Counted from the stretch's first letter, positions 18,048-28,751 are shown. The stretch: 64,000 nt of DNA from Paraburkholderia translucens (GCF_020881035.1 NZ_JAJITC010000004.1:1-64000); one strand, 5' to 3'. Made by a program: numbers and translations. Notes: a model not told the origin generated them from the letters alone.

Positions 18048-19409
18048 TTGGAAAAGCCTGCAGCTCCCCCGGTCGCCCCTGAGGATTGGGTCGCCCGCAG
18101 TCTGCGCGCGGTGTGGCATCCGTGCACGCAGATGAAGCACCACGAACGTCTGCCCCTGATCCCCGTCGCCCGTGGTCAAGGCGCGTGGCTGTACGATCGC
18201 GCGGGTCATCGTTATCTCGATGCAATCAGCTCGTGGTGGGTCAATCTGTTCGGTCACGCGAACCCGCGCATCAACGCGGCGCTCAAGGATCAGCTCGATA
18301 CGCTCGAACACGCGATGCTCGCCGGCTGCACGCACGAGCCCGCCGTCGAGCTCGCGGAGCGTCTGCACGCATTGACCGGCAACACGCTCGGCCATGCGTT
18401 CTTCGCCTCCGATGGCGCGTCCGCCGTCGAGATCGCGCTGAAGATGAGCTTTCACAGCTGGCGCAACCGGGGCTACGCCGACAAGCAGGAATTCGTCTGC
18501 ATTGGCAACAGCTACCACGGCGAGACGATCGGCGCACTCGGGGTGACCGACGTCGCGCTGTTCAAGGACGCGTACGATCCGCTGATTCGTCACGCGCATG
18601 TCGTCGCCTCGCCCGATGCGCGGCTCGCGCAAGCGGGCGAGACCGCTGCCGACGTCGCCCGCCGCGCGCTCGACAATGTACGCGCGCTCTTCGATGCGCG
18701 GGCAAACCGCATCGCCGCACTGATCGTCGAGCCGCTCGTGCAATGCGCGGCCGGCATGGCGATGCACGACGCGTCATACGTCGCGGGATTGCGCGCATTG
18801 TGCGACCGGTACGGCGTGCACCTGATCGCCGACGAAATCGCGGTCGGCTGCGGGCGCACCGGCACGTTCTTCGCGTCCGAACAGGCCAGCGTGTGGCCTG
18901 ACTTCCTGTGTCTGTCGAAAGGCATCAGCGGCGGTTATCTACCGCTATCGATAGTGTTGTCGCGCGACGAAGTCTTCGCGGACTTCTATCACGACGACAC
19001 CGCACGCGGCTTCCTGCATTCGCACTCATACACCGGCAATCCGCTCGCATGCCGCGCGGCGCTCGCGACGCTCGATCTGTTCGCGAGCGACGACGTGCTC
19101 GCCGCCAACGCCCGCAAATCGGCGACACTCGAGGCCGCGCTCGCGCCGCTCGCGGAACACGCACAAGTGCGCAATCTGCGTCGGTGCGGCACGATCTTCG
19201 CCTTCGACGCGGTGATCGACGATCCTCAGCAAGCCAGAACATTCTCGCGCCGCTTCTTCGAAAACGCCCTGAAGCGCGAGCTTTTGCTGCGCCCGATCGG
19301 CACTACCGTGTACCTGATGCCTCCCTACATCCTCGATGACGAAGAACTCGCGCTGCTCGCCGAGCGCACCCGCGACACCTTCGACGCCACCCTCGCGGAG
19401 GCCCGCTGA
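18048..19409 (+). CDS. bioA: Adenosylmethionine--8-amino-7-oxononanoate transaminase
   Basis: A PLP enzyme that converts KAPA to DAPA with SAM as amino donor, the third biotin step. About 453 residues. Recognised motifs are WHPCTQMK and [10 protein letters not shown] at the N-terminus, [43 protein letters not shown] and the PLP lysine in [14 protein letters not shown]. The start is a TTG at 18048: CGGAG lies 8 nt before it and no ATG fits the conserved N-terminus. The stop overlaps the bioF ATG by one base. Confidence 0.95.
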   Translation: MEKPAAPPVAPEDWVARSLRAVWHPCTQMKHHERLPLIPVARGQGAWLYDRAGHRYLDAISSWWVNLFGHANPRINAALKDQLDTLEHAMLAGCTHEPAVELAERLHALTGNTLGHAFFASDGASAVEIALKMSFHSWRNRGYADKQEFVCIGNSYHGETIGALGVTDVALFKDAYDPLIRHAHVVASPDARLAQAGETAADVARRALDNVRALFDARANRIAALIVEPLVQCAAGMAMHDASYVAGLRALCDRYGVHLIADEIAVGCGRTGTFFASEQASVWPDFLCLSKGISGGYLPLSIVLSRDEVFADFYHDDTARGFLHSHSYTGNPLACRAALATLDLFASDDVLAANARKSATLEAALAPLAEHAQVRNLRRCGTIFAFDAVIDDPQQARTFSRRFFENALKRELLLRPIGTTVYLMPPYILDDEELALLAERTRDTFDATLAEAR

Positions 19410-20593
19410 TGCATCTGCTCGACACTCTCGCCGAAGGCCTCGAGGAACTCGACGCGCGCGGCCTGCGCCGCCGCCGTCGCACTGCGGAGACGCCGTGCGC
19501 CGCGCACATGAAGGTCGACGGCCGCGACATCATCGGCTTCGCGAGCAACGACTATCTGGGCCTCGCCGCGCATCCGCAACTGATCGACGCGATAGCCGAG
19601 GGCGCGCGCCTGTATGGCGCGGGTAGCGGCGGCTCGCATCTGCTCGGCGGCCATTCGCGCGCGCATGCGCAGCTCGAAGACGATCTCGCTGAATTTGCCG
19701 GCGGCTTCGTCGACGATGCACGCGCGTTGTATTTCAGCACTGGCTATATGGCGAATCTCGCGACGCTCACCGCACTCGCGGGCCGCGGCACGACGCTGTT
19801 CTCCGACGCGCTCAATCACGCATCGCTGATCGACGGCGCGCGGCTCTCACGTGCCGATGTGCAGATCTATCCGCACTGCGACATGGACGCATTGAGCGCG
19901 ATGCTCGATGCGTCGGAGGCGGACGTCAAGATGATCGTCTCCGACACGGTGTTCAGCATGGACGGCGACGTCGCGCCGCTGCCGCGTCTTCTCGAACTCG
20001 CGCAGCGGCACGGCGCATGGCTGATCGTCGACGATGCGCACGGCTTCGGCGTGCTCGGCCCGCAGGGCCGCGGCGCGATCGCCCAAGCCGCGCTGCGCTC
20101 GCCGCAGCTGGTCTCGATCGGCACGCTCGGCAAGGCGGCTGGCGTGTCGGGCGCCTTCGTCGTCGCGCATGCCACCGTGATCGAATGGCTCGTGCAGCGC
20201 GCGCGTCCGTACATCTTCACGACCGCGTCGGTGCCGGCGGCCGCGCATGCGGTGTCGGCGAGCCTGCGCATCATTGGTGGCGAGGAAGGCGATGCGCGCC
20301 GCGCACATCTTCGGCATCTGATCGAACGCACGCGTGCGATGCTGAAAGCGACACCGTGGCTGCCCGTCGATTCGCACACGGCCGTGCAACCGCTCATCAT
20401 CGGCGCGAACGATGCGACGCTCGACGTCGCCGCTTCGCTCGATCGCGCGGGGCTGTGGGTGCCCGCAATCCGGCCGCCGACCGTGCCGACCGGCACGTCG
20501 CGCCTGCGCATTTCGCTGTCGGCCGCTCACTCGGATGCGGATCTCGACCGGCTCGAAGCCGGCCTGCAACAGATCGGAGCGCGCGCAGCATGA
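19409..20593 (+). CDS. bioF: 8-amino-7-oxononanoate synthase (KAPA synthase)
   Basis: A PLP-dependent alpha-oxoamine synthase that joins pimeloyl-ACP/CoA and alanine to make KAPA, the entry step of this cluster. 394 residues. Signatures are [55 protein letters not shown] and the PLP lysine in [15 protein letters not shown]. The ATG shares one base with the bioA stop, and the stop overlaps bioD by four bases (ATGA), so translation is coupled. Confidence 0.95.
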   Translation: MHLLDTLAEGLEELDARGLRRRRRTAETPCAAHMKVDGRDIIGFASNDYLGLAAHPQLIDAIAEGARLYGAGSGGSHLLGGHSRAHAQLEDDLAEFAGGFVDDARALYFSTGYMANLATLTALAGRGTTLFSDALNHASLIDGARLSRADVQIYPHCDMDALSAMLDASEADVKMIVSDTVFSMDGDVAPLPRLLELAQRHGAWLIVDDAHGFGVLGPQGRGAIAQAALRSPQLVSIGTLGKAAGVSGAFVVAHATVIEWLVQRARPYIFTTASVPAAAHAVSASLRIIGGEEGDARRAHLRHLIERTRAMLKATPWLPVDSHTAVQPLIIGANDATLDVAASLDRAGLWVPAIRPPTVPTGTSRLRISLSAAHSDADLDRLEAGLQQIGARAA

Positions 20594-21330
20594 GCACAAT
20601 GGCTAACGATGACGGTGCGCTGTCGCTGTTCGTCACCGGCACCGATACGGAAATCGGCAAGACGTTCGTGTCGTCGGCGCTATTGCGCGGCTTCGTGCGC
20701 GAAGGCCTGCAAGCAGCCGCGATGAAGCCGATCGCGGCGGGCGCTTTCGCAGTGAACGGCGTGCTGCACAACGAAGACGCGGATCAGCTCGATGCCGCGT
20801 CGAGCGTGCTGCTGCCGCCCGCCATGCGCACTCCGTATCTGCTGAAGGAAGCGGCTGCGCCGCACATCGCGGCCGCGCTGGAAAACGTCTCGTTCGATCT
20901 CGAGCACATCGTGGCGTGCCACGGCCAGGCGCTGAAGCTGGCCGACGTTGTCGTGGTCGAAGGTGTCGGCGGTTTTCGCGTGCCCTTGACCGCAACGCAG
21001 GACACCGCCGATCTCGCCGTCGCGCTGAAGCTGCCGGTCGTGCTGGTGGTCGGCATGCGACTCGGCTGCATCAGCCACGCGCTGCTGACTGCCGAAGCGA
21101 TCGCCGCGCGCGGTCTCACGCTCGCGGGCTGGGTCGCGAATCGCATCGATCCGGGCATGACATTCCCCGACGAAAACATCGCGTCGATTCGCGCGCGTCT
21201 CGCGCAAGCGTACGACGCGCCGTTGCTCGGCATCGTGCCGCATATCAGCCCGCCGTCGCCGGAGCGTTCTGCCGAACGGCTCGACATTCGACGGCTTCTG
21301 CAAACACTGCGCCAATTGCGCGCGGCATAG
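20590..21330 (+). CDS. bioD: Dethiobiotin synthetase
   Basis: An ATP-dependent carboxylase that closes the ureido ring of DAPA to form dethiobiotin. 246 residues. The P-loop is [30 protein letters not shown] and [17 protein letters not shown] are typical BioD segments. The start is the ATG overlapping the bioF stop; the frame stays open far upstream inside bioF, but that part is not BioD. bioB starts 52 bp after the stop. Confidence 0.95.
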   Translation: MSTMANDDGALSLFVTGTDTEIGKTFVSSALLRGFVREGLQAAAMKPIAAGAFAVNGVLHNEDADQLDAASSVLLPPAMRTPYLLKEAAAPHIAAALENVSFDLEHIVACHGQALKLADVVVVEGVGGFRVPLTATQDTADLAVALKLPVVLVVGMRLGCISHALLTAEAIAARGLTLAGWVANRIDPGMTFPDENIASIRARLAQAYDAPLLGIVPHISPPSPERSAERLDIRRLLQTLRQLRAA

Positions 21331-21382
21331 CGCTGCGCTGCAGCGCCGAACCCGATTTCATCCATACAAGAGGATCGATCCC

Positions 21383-22477
21383 ATGACACAACCGAACATC
21401 GCAGCGGGCACCGCCGAAGCGAGCGCCGCCAACAGCACTGCGTCTACTGCCGCCCCGGAGACGAAGCCGCTCGCGCGCTGGCGCGTCGCCGATATCGTCG
21501 CGCTCTACGAGCTGCCGTTCAACGATCTGCTGTTTCGCGCGCAGCAAACCCATCGCGAGCATTTCGACGCGAACGCGGTGCAACTGTCGACGCTGCTGTC
21601 GATCAAGACCGGCGGCTGCGAAGAGGATTGCGCGTACTGTCCGCAGTCGGTGCATCACGATACGGGCCTCGCAGCGGACAAGCTGATGGCCGTCGACGAC
21701 GTGCTCGCTGCCGCGCAGGTCGCAAAACGGAACGGCGCGACGCGCTTCTGCATGGGCGCCGCGTGGCGCAATCCGAAGGACCGCCATCTGGAGCCGATCA
21801 AGGACATGATCCGCGGCGTGAAGGCAATGGGCCTCGAAACCTGCGTGACGCTCGGCATGCTCGAAGATCACCAGGCGAAGGCGCTCGCCTACGCGGGCCT
21901 CGATTACTACAACCACAACCTCGATACGTCGCCGGAGTTCTACGGGCAGATCATTTCGACTCGCACGTATCAGGACCGTCTCGATACGCTCGAGCGCGTG
22001 CGCGATGCGGGCATCAACGTGTGCTGCGGCGGCATCGTCGGGATGGGCGAATCGCGCCGCGAACGCGCGGGGCTGATCGCGCAGCTCGCGAACATGGAGC
22101 CGTATCCGGAATCGGTGCCGATCAACAATCTGGTGCAGGTGCAGGGCACGCCGCTGACCGGTACCGAAGCGATCGACCCGTTCGAATTCGTGCGCACAAT
22201 TGCGATTGCGCGCATCACGATGCCGCGCGCGATGGTGCGTCTATCGGCCGGCCGCGAACAGATGGACGAGGCATTGCAGGCGCTGTGCTTCCTCGCCGGC
22301 GCGAATTCGATTTTCTATGGCGACCAGTTGCTGACCACGAGCAACCCGCAGGCGGAAGCGGACCGCAAGCTGCTCGCGCGTCTGGGCATTCGCGCTGAAG
22401 CCGCGCAGCAAATGCCGGTTGAGACGCGTGGATGCGAGGATGGGTGCGGGCATGGGGGACATGGCTCGGCAAATTGA
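21383..22477 (+). CDS. bioB: Biotin synthase
   Basis: A radical-SAM enzyme inserting sulfur into dethiobiotin. 364 residues. The SAM cluster motif CEEDCAYC (CxxxCxxC) lies in [33 protein letters not shown] and [15 protein letters not shown] supply further conserved parts, and [17 protein letters not shown] carries the [2Fe-2S] arginine. A poorly conserved Ala/Thr/Ser-rich N-terminal 25 residues precedes the core, and the tail is Gly/His/Cys-rich. The gene ends the operon before a strong terminator. Confidence 0.96.
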   Translation: MTQPNIAAGTAEASAANSTASTAAPETKPLARWRVADIVALYELPFNDLLFRAQQTHREHFDANAVQLSTLLSIKTGGCEEDCAYCPQSVHHDTGLAADKLMAVDDVLAAAQVAKRNGATRFCMGAAWRNPKDRHLEPIKDMIRGVKAMGLETCVTLGMLEDHQAKALAYAGLDYYNHNLDTSPEFYGQIISTRTYQDRLDTLERVRDAGINVCCGGIVGMGESRRERAGLIAQLANMEPYPESVPINNLVQVQGTPLTGTEAIDPFEFVRTIAIARITMPRAMVRLSAGREQMDEALQALCFLAGANSIFYGDQLLTTSNPQAEADRKLLARLGIRAEAAQQMPVETRGCEDGCGHGGHGSAN

Positions 22478-22531
22478 GTCGCTGAGCCGCTGGACCGCCT
22501 CGTCGCATGCGCTAAGCGTGTGCGAATAAAA

Positions 22532-22562
22532 AAGGCTGCTTCGTTTTGCGAAGCAGCCTTCT
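22532..22562. terminator. Rho-independent terminator between bioB and sbp
   Basis: A perfect 12-bp stem AAGGCTGCTTCG / CGAAGCAGCCTT with loop TTTTG. An A-run precedes it on the plus strand (T-run on minus), so it serves the convergent minus-strand sulfate-binding gene and also bioB. Confidence 0.88.
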
Positions 22563-22582
22563 TTGGGCGCAAAACCCGGTGC

Positions 22583-23608
22583 TTACTTCCGGTCCACGAT
22601 AATCTGATCGAACGTCCCCCCATCGGAGAAGTGCGTGTCTTGCGCCTTCTGCCAGCTACCGAACATCTCCTCGACAGTAAACGTCTTGATCGGCTTGAAC
22701 TCGGCCGCATGCTTCGCGAGCACGTTCTTGTCGCGCGGACGCAGATGATGCTGCGCGATGATCTCCTGCGCGGCCGGCGACCACAGATAGTCGAGATATG
22801 CCTGCGCTTGCTTGCGCGTGCCACGCTTGTCGACGACCTTGTCGACGATCGACACCGGCGGCGCCGCGAGCAGACTCACCGATGGATACACCGCTTCATA
22901 GCTGCCCGCGCCGACACCCGTGTCGATCAGCGACACTTCGTTCTCGAACGTGACGAGCACATCGCCGATGCCGCGCTGCGTAAACGTCGTCGTCGCGCCG
23001 CGGCCGCCCGTGTCGAGCACCGGCACGTTGCGGAAGATCGCCTTCACGAAATCGAGCGCCTGTGCATCAGTGCCGCCGTGCTGCTTGCGATACCCCCACG
23101 CGGCGAGATACGTATAGCGGCCGTTGCCCGAAGTCTTCGGATTCGCGATCACCGCCTGGATGCCGGGCTTCGCGAGGTCGTCCCAGTCCTTGATGTGCTT
23201 CGGGTTGCCCTTGCGCACGAGGAACACCATCGTCGTCGTGTACGGTGCGCTGTCGTCCGGCAGACGAGCGCGCCAGTTCGCAGGCACCAGGTGGCCCTTT
23301 TCGGCGAGCAGGTCGATGTCGTTCGGCTGGTTCATCGTTACCACGTCGGCTTGCAAACCCTGCAGCACCGACAGCGCCTGCGCGCTCGACGCGCCATGCG
23401 ACTGCCGCACCGACACCGTCTCACCACTCTTCTGCTGGTATGCCGCGATGAAGCTCGCGTTGATGTCCTTGTAGAGTTCGCGCGTCACGTCGTACGACAC
23501 GTTCAGCAGCGACGTATCCGCATACGCCGTCGAGCCGCCGCCGAACGCCAGAGTGATAGCCGTGATGCCAGCCGCAAGCCAGCGCGATGTCCCCGTGTTG
23601 CCCTTCAT
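22583..23608 (-). CDS. sbp: Sulfate ABC transporter substrate-binding protein
   Basis: A periplasmic sulfate/thiosulfate-binding protein of 341 residues. A signal peptide (ends near GSTAYA) is followed by LLNVSYDVTRELYKDIN and QSHGASSAQALSVLQGLQADVVTMNQPNDID, ANPKTSGNGRYTYLAAWG and FENEVSLID, all typical of Sbp/CysP. It binds sulfate for the CysTWA importer, whose genes are not adjacent. It is a single gene between terminator and a hydrolase gene on the same strand. Confidence 0.93.
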   Translation of the reverse strand: MKGNTGTSRWLAAGITAITLAFGGGSTAYADTSLLNVSYDVTRELYKDINASFIAAYQQKSGETVSVRQSHGASSAQALSVLQGLQADVVTMNQPNDIDLLAEKGHLVPANWRARLPDDSAPYTTTMVFLVRKGNPKHIKDWDDLAKPGIQAVIANPKTSGNGRYTYLAAWGYRKQHGGTDAQALDFVKAIFRNVPVLDTGGRGATTTFTQRGIGDVLVTFENEVSLIDTGVGAGSYEAVYPSVSLLAAPPVSIVDKVVDKRGTRKQAQAYLDYLWSPAAQEIIAQHHLRPRDKNVLAKHAAEFKPIKTFTVEEMFGSWQKAQDTHFSDGGTFDQIIVDRK

Positions 23609-23708
23609 TGTGTCCCCGCCTCTCGATGAAAAAAGCTGCCGCCGCCCTGCGCGGCGTGAAGCGGGATTCTAACGGATTGCTTACCTTGCGTCCGGCGCCG
23701 CCATGCGC

Positions 23709-24311
23709 TCACACGAGCGCATGCTGCGCGGTTTCGCTCGCCTCTTCGCGAAAGCGCAGCGGCGCCGCACAATGCACGAGCGTATCGACGAAGTACTTCG
23801 CACGCGGCCACGGCCCAAACCCCGCCGCCGTGTTGATGTGTCCCGCGTCGCCAAGATTGACGAACGCGCTGCCGAAGCGCTGCGCGAGATCGCGCGCCTC
23901 GCCGAGTGTCATCCACGGATCGGTTTCGCTGCCGATCAGGATGGACGGCACGCCCAGACGCCGCGCATCGAATGGTCCCGCGAACGCGAACTTGCGCGGA
24001 CTCGCGGGCGCGACGAACAGGACGCCGACCACGTCGCCCGCGAGCGTGCCCTGCTGCAACGCATGCGCGGTCGCGAGGCAGCCGAAACTATGCGCGGCCA
24101 GCACGAACGGGCCGCGTTCGCGCGCGAGCAGATCGCGCAACGACTTCGCCCATAGCGTGAGATCGGGCGCATCCCAGTTGGCCTGCTCGACGCGCAGCGA
24201 GCGCGCGAACTGCCGCTCCAGCCAGGTTTGCCAATGCGCGCCTTCACTGCCGTGCAGACCGGGAACGGTGACGAGCCTTGGCGGCCAGCTCGATCGGGTG
24301 CATGAAAGCAT
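23709..24311 (-). CDS. RBBP9/YdeN family alpha/beta hydrolase
   Basis: A 200-residue small serine hydrolase. The N-terminal motif VTVPGLHGSEGAHWQTWLE is diagnostic of the RBBP9/YdeN family. The nucleophile Ser75 lies in AAHSFGC, an acid in GSETDPWMT and His in LGDAGHINTAAGFG. Natural substrates of the family are unknown. The start is the ATG at 24309-24311; a later start is not excluded. Confidence 0.88.
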   Translation of the reverse strand: MLSCTRSSWPPRLVTVPGLHGSEGAHWQTWLERQFARSLRVEQANWDAPDLTLWAKSLRDLLARERGPFVLAAHSFGCLATAHALQQGTLAGDVVGVLFVAPASPRKFAFAGPFDARRLGVPSILIGSETDPWMTLGEARDLAQRFGSAFVNLGDAGHINTAAGFGPWPRAKYFVDTLVHCAAPLRFREEASETAQHALV

Positions 24312-24569
24312 GTGCGTGCCTCGTTGCGAACGGAATCCGGGCGATCATTGTGCCGCTGCGTTGCGCTTCGATGAACCAAGTTTTCATGCTTTGGTTATGG
24401 GTCAAACGAAGAACTGCGAAGGTATGCGCGCGATCGGCGCCGAAAACGTAGAATGAAGCCTATTCATAACGGGAGGAGACCCGCCGCCGCACGCGTCGCG
24501 CCGTTGCCGTGGCGCGGTCCGGGTCCACTGCCCGCATGCTCACATCAACGCCGACGCATTCCGGACCGC

Positions 24570-25511
24570 ATGAAAATCCTGTTCTACGCACCGCACACCG
24601 AAGCCGCCGCATGGCTGCACGACTTCGCGCGCGCGCTGCCCGCGGCCGAGCTGCGCGAATGGCAACCCGGCGACACCGCGCCGGCCGATTTCGCGGTGGT
24701 CTGGCGCCCGCCGCGCGAGATGCTGGCCGGCCGCACTACGCTGCGCGCGATCTTCAATCTCGGCGCGGGCGTCGATGCGATTCTCGCGCTCGAACGCGCG
24801 CATCCGGGCACGCTGCCGCCCGGGGTGCCGTTGATTCGCCTCGAAGATACCGGCATGGGCGCGCAAATGACCGAGTACGTGACGCACGCGGTGCTGCGCT
24901 ATCTGCGTCGCTTCGACGAATATCAGATGCTGCAAGGCGAGCGCCGCTGGAAAGCGCTCGAACCGCATCCACGCGCGACGTTCACGGTGGGCGTGCTCGG
25001 ACTCGGCGTACTCGGCACGCAGGTCGTGCGAACGCTCGCTTCGTTCGGCTTGCCGGTGCGCGGCCACAGCCGCGGCGCAAAGCAGATCGACGGCATCGTG
25101 ACGTTCGCCGGCGACGCGCAGTTCGACCGGTTTCTCGACGGCGTGAAAGTGCTCGTCAATCTGCTGCCGCATACGCCCGACACGGAAAGCATGCTGAATG
25201 CGCGAGTCTTCGCGAAGCTCGCGCGCGGCGCCTATCTGATCAACGTCGCGCGCGGGGCGCATCTGGTCGAAGCGGATCTGCTCGCCGCGCTCGCGAGCGG
25301 CCAGCTCGCCGCCGCGACGCTCGACGTGTTCCGCACTGAACCGCTGCCCACCGATCATCCGTTCTGGCGCGAGCCGCGCATCACGATCACGCCGCATACG
25401 TCGGCGCTGACGTTGCGCGAGGATAGCGTCGCGCAGGTCGCGGCCAAGATAGAAGCGTTGATGCGCGGCGAGCAAGTGAGCGGCGCGGTCCAACTGGAAC
25501 GCGGCTACTGA
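24570..25511 (+). CDS. ghrA: Glyoxylate/hydroxypyruvate reductase A-like D-2-hydroxyacid dehydrogenase
   Basis: A 313-residue NAD(P)H-dependent reductase. The start MKILFYAPH matches the family; the frame is open 39 codons farther upstream but that part does not fit. RLEDTGMGAQMTEYVTH is the catalytic-domain motif, GVLGLGVLGTQVVRTLASFG the Rossmann loop, INVARGAHLVEADLLAALASGQL the hinge, and PHTSALT carries the catalytic His. It reduces glyoxylate or hydroxypyruvate. The gene is monocistronic or leads into the HMG-CoA lyase 115 bp downstream. Confidence 0.88.
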   Translation: MKILFYAPHTEAAAWLHDFARALPAAELREWQPGDTAPADFAVVWRPPREMLAGRTTLRAIFNLGAGVDAILALERAHPGTLPPGVPLIRLEDTGMGAQMTEYVTHAVLRYLRRFDEYQMLQGERRWKALEPHPRATFTVGVLGLGVLGTQVVRTLASFGLPVRGHSRGAKQIDGIVTFAGDAQFDRFLDGVKVLVNLLPHTPDTESMLNARVFAKLARGAYLINVARGAHLVEADLLAALASGQLAAATLDVFRTEPLPTDHPFWREPRITITPHTSALTLREDSVAQVAAKIEALMRGEQVSGAVQLERGY

Positions 25512-25626
25512 GTGAAACCCGCGCTCGCGCGCCTCGTTGGCGCGCGGGCCGCATTGAATAGCAGCCACGCGGCAGCCCCCATCCTCGATGGGACAGCGAT
25601 AAACCGCATGGGATCGGAGACACATC

Positions 25627-26553
25627 ATGGCCTTACCGAAACAAGTGAAGATCGTCGAAGTCGGTCCGCGCGACGGACTGCAGAACGAGAAGGAATTCGT
25701 GCCGACCGCGACCAAGATCGAGCTGATCAACCGTCTGTCGGCGGCCGGCTTTCGCAATGTCGAAGCGGCCTCGTTCGTCTCGCCGAAATGGGTGCCGCAG
25801 ATGGCCGACGGCGCCGACGTGATGGCCGCCATCGAGCGCCGCGCGGACACCCTCTACTCGGTGCTGACGCCGAACCTGCGCGGCTTCGAAGGCGCGCTCG
25901 CCGCGCGCGCCGACGAGATCGTGATCTTCGGCGCGGCGAGCGAGGCGTTCTCGCAGAAGAACATCAACTGCAGCATCGCGCAGAGCATCGAGCGCTTTGC
26001 GCCGGTTGCCGCAGCGGCGAAAGAGCATAAGCTGCGGATTCGCGGCAGCGTCTCGTGCGCGCTCGGCTGCCCGTACCAGGGCGAGGTGCCGGTCGCGTCG
26101 GTCGTCGACGTCGTGAAGCGCTTCGCGGCGCTCGGCTGCGACGAGATCGATATCGCCGACACGATCGGCGTCGGCACGCCGAAGCGCACCCGCGAAGTGT
26201 TCGAGGCGGTGGCCGAGGTGTTTCCGCGCGAGCATCTGTCGGGACACTTCCACGATACCTACGGCCAGGCGCTGGCGAACATCTACGCGGCGCTGCTCGA
26301 AGGCATCGAGATTTTTCATGCGTCGGTCGCGGGGCTCGGCGGCTGCCCGTATGCGAAAGGCGCAACCGGCAACGTCGCGACCGAAGACGTGCTGTATCTG
26401 ATGAACGGCCTCGGCATCGAGACCGGCATCGATCTCGCGCAAGTGGTCGAAATCGGCGACTTCATTTCGGGCGCGATCGGCCGGCCCAACGTGTCGCGCG
26501 CCGGCAAGGCGCTGCTCGCGAAGGCGCGCAGCGAAGCGAATACCTGCGCATGA
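25627..26553 (+). CDS. mvaB: Hydroxymethylglutaryl-CoA lyase
   Basis: Cleaves HMG-CoA to acetoacetate and acetyl-CoA, the last step of leucine breakdown. 308 residues with a TIM-barrel: VEVGPRDGLQNE at the N-terminus, SCALGCPYQGEV, HFHDTYGQALANI and the lyase signature GLGGCPYAKGATGNVATEDV with the catalytic Cys. GGAGACACATC precedes the ATG. It heads a same-strand run of five genes. A LiuR site was looked for upstream but not seen. Confidence 0.94.
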   Translation: MALPKQVKIVEVGPRDGLQNEKEFVPTATKIELINRLSAAGFRNVEAASFVSPKWVPQMADGADVMAAIERRADTLYSVLTPNLRGFEGALAARADEIVIFGAASEAFSQKNINCSIAQSIERFAPVAAAAKEHKLRIRGSVSCALGCPYQGEVPVASVVDVVKRFAALGCDEIDIADTIGVGTPKRTREVFEAVAEVFPREHLSGHFHDTYGQALANIYAALLEGIEIFHASVAGLGGCPYAKGATGNVATEDVLYLMNGLGIETGIDLAQVVEIGDFISGAIGRPNVSRAGKALLAKARSEANTCA

Positions 26554-26587
26554 GCGCTCCATCCATCTTCATTCAGGATCACAGACA

Positions 26588-27109
26588 ATGACCAACCTCG
26601 CGTCCTTCGACTCCGACGACCTCGCCGCGCTGCCCGACTCGGCACGCCGCGTCGCGCTGCTGCTGCGCGAACGCGGTCACGCGGGACGAATCGTGATGCT
26701 GCCGGAGACCGGCAAGACTTCCGCCGAAGCGGCCGCCGGACTCGGCTGCTCGGTCGCGCAGATCGCGAAGTCGATCCTGTTCCGGCGCCGCGAGGACGAC
26801 GCGCCGGTGCTGGTGATCGCGAGCGGCGCGAATCGCGTCGATGAAAAGAAAGTGGCCGCGCAGGTCGGCGAGATCGGCCGCGCGGACGCGAAGTTCGTGC
26901 GCGAAAAAACTGGCTATGCGATTGGTGGCGTGTGCCCCGTCGGACATGCCACCGAGCCGCTCACGCTGATCGATGCCGACCTGCTCGAACTGCAGAGTCT
27001 GTGGGCCGCCGCTGGTCATCCGCACGCAGTGTTCAATCTGACCGCGCAGGAACTGATCGCGCTGACGGGCGCACCGGTCGTCGATGTCGCGTTGCGCGAG
27101 CCGGCCTGA
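26588..27109 (+). CDS. YbaK/EbsC family aminoacyl-tRNA deacylase-like protein
   Basis: A 173-residue protein of the YbaK/ProX superfamily that hydrolyses mischarged tRNA (for example Cys- or Ala-tRNA(Pro)). Typical elements are TAEAA-like [50 protein letters not shown] and the [25 protein letters not shown] tail. It follows the HMG-CoA lyase by 34 bp. The next gene starts 5 bp after its stop, implying co-transcription. Confidence 0.9.
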   Translation: MTNLASFDSDDLAALPDSARRVALLLRERGHAGRIVMLPETGKTSAEAAAGLGCSVAQIAKSILFRRREDDAPVLVIASGANRVDEKKVAAQVGEIGRADAKFVREKTGYAIGGVCPVGHATEPLTLIDADLLELQSLWAAAGHPHAVFNLTAQELIALTGAPVVDVALREPA

Positions 27110-27114
27110 ACACG

Positions 27115-27360
27115 ATGGCGAGCGGCAACGACCACGCAGACAGGAACGACGACGGTTGCGTGCCGTCACCGTGCATCAGCGTATGCCGGATGGACGCGAC
27201 GACGGGCTGGTGCGAAGGATGCCTGCGCACGATCGACGAAATCGCCGGCTGGTCGACGTTCGACGACGCCGCGAAACGCACGGTGTGGGACGCCATCGAA
27301 GCGCGTCACGCGGAGTCGATGGCGACGCACCCAGCATCGAAGACGAAGGCGCAGCGATGA
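27115..27360 (+). CDS. DUF1289 domain-containing protein
   Basis: An 81-residue protein with the DUF1289 pattern of four cysteines: [32 protein letters not shown] (CxxxC...CxxC), probably a metal site, followed by a helical tail. It starts 5 bp after the YbaK gene and its stop overlaps the next ATG (ATGA). Function unknown in the family. Confidence 0.85.
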   Translation: MASGNDHADRNDDGCVPSPCISVCRMDATTGWCEGCLRTIDEIAGWSTFDDAAKRTVWDAIEARHAESMATHPASKTKAQR

Positions 27361-27830
27361 ACGCCGCGCCGCGCATCGTGACGCCCGGTGAGACGTTCCA
27401 CTCGACGCTCGAGTTGTCGGTGGATTCGATCAAGAGGTTCGCGACGCTCGTCAACGACCTGAACCCGCTGCATCATGACGAGGCGTATGCCGCACAAAGC
27501 CGCTTCGGCGGGCTGATCGCGTCGGGCACGCAACCGACCGCGCATTTCATGGCCCTGCTCGCGACGCATTTCTCGACTTACGCGCAGCCGCTCGGCCTCG
27601 AATTCGACATCAAGCTCAAGCGGGCCGTACAGGCGCACGACACGCTGACGATCACGTGGCGCGTGCGCGATGCTCATTGGAAACCGAGTCTGAATGGCGA
27701 TCTGACCTATCTCGAAGGATCGGTGGTCAATCAGCGCGGCGAGTTGATGTTGACCGGCACATCGACGATCCTCGTCATGCCGAAACCCGGCGCGGTCGCG
27801 CAGGCGCAAGCGAAAACGGCCGCGCCATGA
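27357..27830 (+). CDS. MaoC-like dehydratase
   Basis: A 157-residue single hot-dog protein. The hydratase motif is [32 protein letters not shown], with the Asp and His of the catalytic pair. It probably hydrates enoyl-CoA. The ATG overlaps the DUF1289 stop, and its own stop overlaps the next ATG, so the three genes are translationally coupled. Its association with HMG-CoA lyase fits acyl-CoA breakdown. Confidence 0.88.
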   Translation: MNAAPRIVTPGETFHSTLELSVDSIKRFATLVNDLNPLHHDEAYAAQSRFGGLIASGTQPTAHFMALLATHFSTYAQPLGLEFDIKLKRAVQAHDTLTITWRVRDAHWKPSLNGDLTYLEGSVVNQRGELMLTGTSTILVMPKPGAVAQAQAKTAAP

Positions 27831-28744
27831 TCGCGCTGCCCGCATCGATCCGGGTTTTTGAGCGCGGCTGGCTGTCATCGAACAACGTGCTGCTCGTCGA
27901 CGACACATGCGCCGCGCTCGTCGACACCGGTTATGCGACGCACGCATCGCAAACGGTCGCACTGGTACGCAACGCCTTGCACACGCGGCCGCTCGATCTG
28001 ATCATCAACACGCATCTGCATTCGGATCATTGCGGCGGCAACGCGCAGTTGCAGGCCGCATGGCCGTGCCGCACCCTCATTCCGGACTCCGAAGCCGATG
28101 CCGTGCGCGACTGGGACGAAACGCGCCTCACGTTTCGCGCGACGGCTCAAACCTGCGAGCGCTTCGGCTTCACCGGCACGCTCGCGCCGGGCGCGCACTT
28201 GCGGCTAGGCGCGCTCGACTGGCAGGTACTCGGCGCGCCCGGCCATGATCCGCATTCGCTGATGCTCTATTGCGCGGACGAACGCTTGCTGATCAGCGCG
28301 GACGCGCTGTGGGAAAACGGCTTCGGCGTGATCTTCCCCGAACTCGAAGGCGAAAGCGGCTTCGCCGAGCAGCAGGCCGTGCTCGACATGATCGCGACGC
28401 TCGACGTGCGCGTCGTCATCCCCGGCCACGGCGCGCCGTTCACGCAGGTCGAAGCGGCGCTCGAACGCGCGATGTCGCGCGTCGCCTGGTTGCGCGCCGA
28501 CCCCGCGCGCAACGCAAGGAACGCGCTGAAAGTGCTGATCGTGTTCAAGCTGCTCGAAGTCCGCGAGATGGATTTCGACACGCTGCTGCGCATGCTCGAT
28601 GACGCGGCCGTGATGCGCGCCGCCGCGTCGATGCTGAAGCCGCGAGGCGAATGGCCCGCGTTGCTGAAGGGAATGATCGGGGAATTGGCAGCGAAAGATG
28701 GACCGCTCGAGATGGACGGCACGCGCGTTCTCGCGCGGCGTTGA
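27827..28744 (+). CDS. MBL-fold metallo-hydrolase
   Basis: A 305-residue metallo-beta-lactamase-fold protein. INTHLHSDHCGGN supplies the HxHxDH zinc motif. LGAPGHDPHSL, ISADALWENGFG and VIPGHGAPF provide further metal ligands. The C-terminal third is helical, as in many CoA-thioesterase-like or glyoxalase-II-like members. It starts within the MaoC stop (ATGA) and ends the operon. Confidence 0.87.
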   Translation: MIALPASIRVFERGWLSSNNVLLVDDTCAALVDTGYATHASQTVALVRNALHTRPLDLIINTHLHSDHCGGNAQLQAAWPCRTLIPDSEADAVRDWDETRLTFRATAQTCERFGFTGTLAPGAHLRLGALDWQVLGAPGHDPHSLMLYCADERLLISADALWENGFGVIFPELEGESGFAEQQAVLDMIATLDVRVVIPGHGAPFTQVEAALERAMSRVAWLRADPARNARNALKVLIVFKLLEVREMDFDTLLRMLDDAAVMRAAASMLKPRGEWPALLKGMIGELAAKDGPLEMDGTRVLARR

Positions 28745-28751
28745 ACATACA

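Noticed and set aside
20017-20589. Long 5' extension of the bioD frame inside bioF
   Set aside because: The extension has no BioD similarity. The ATG overlapping the bioF stop begins directly before the conserved P-loop region.
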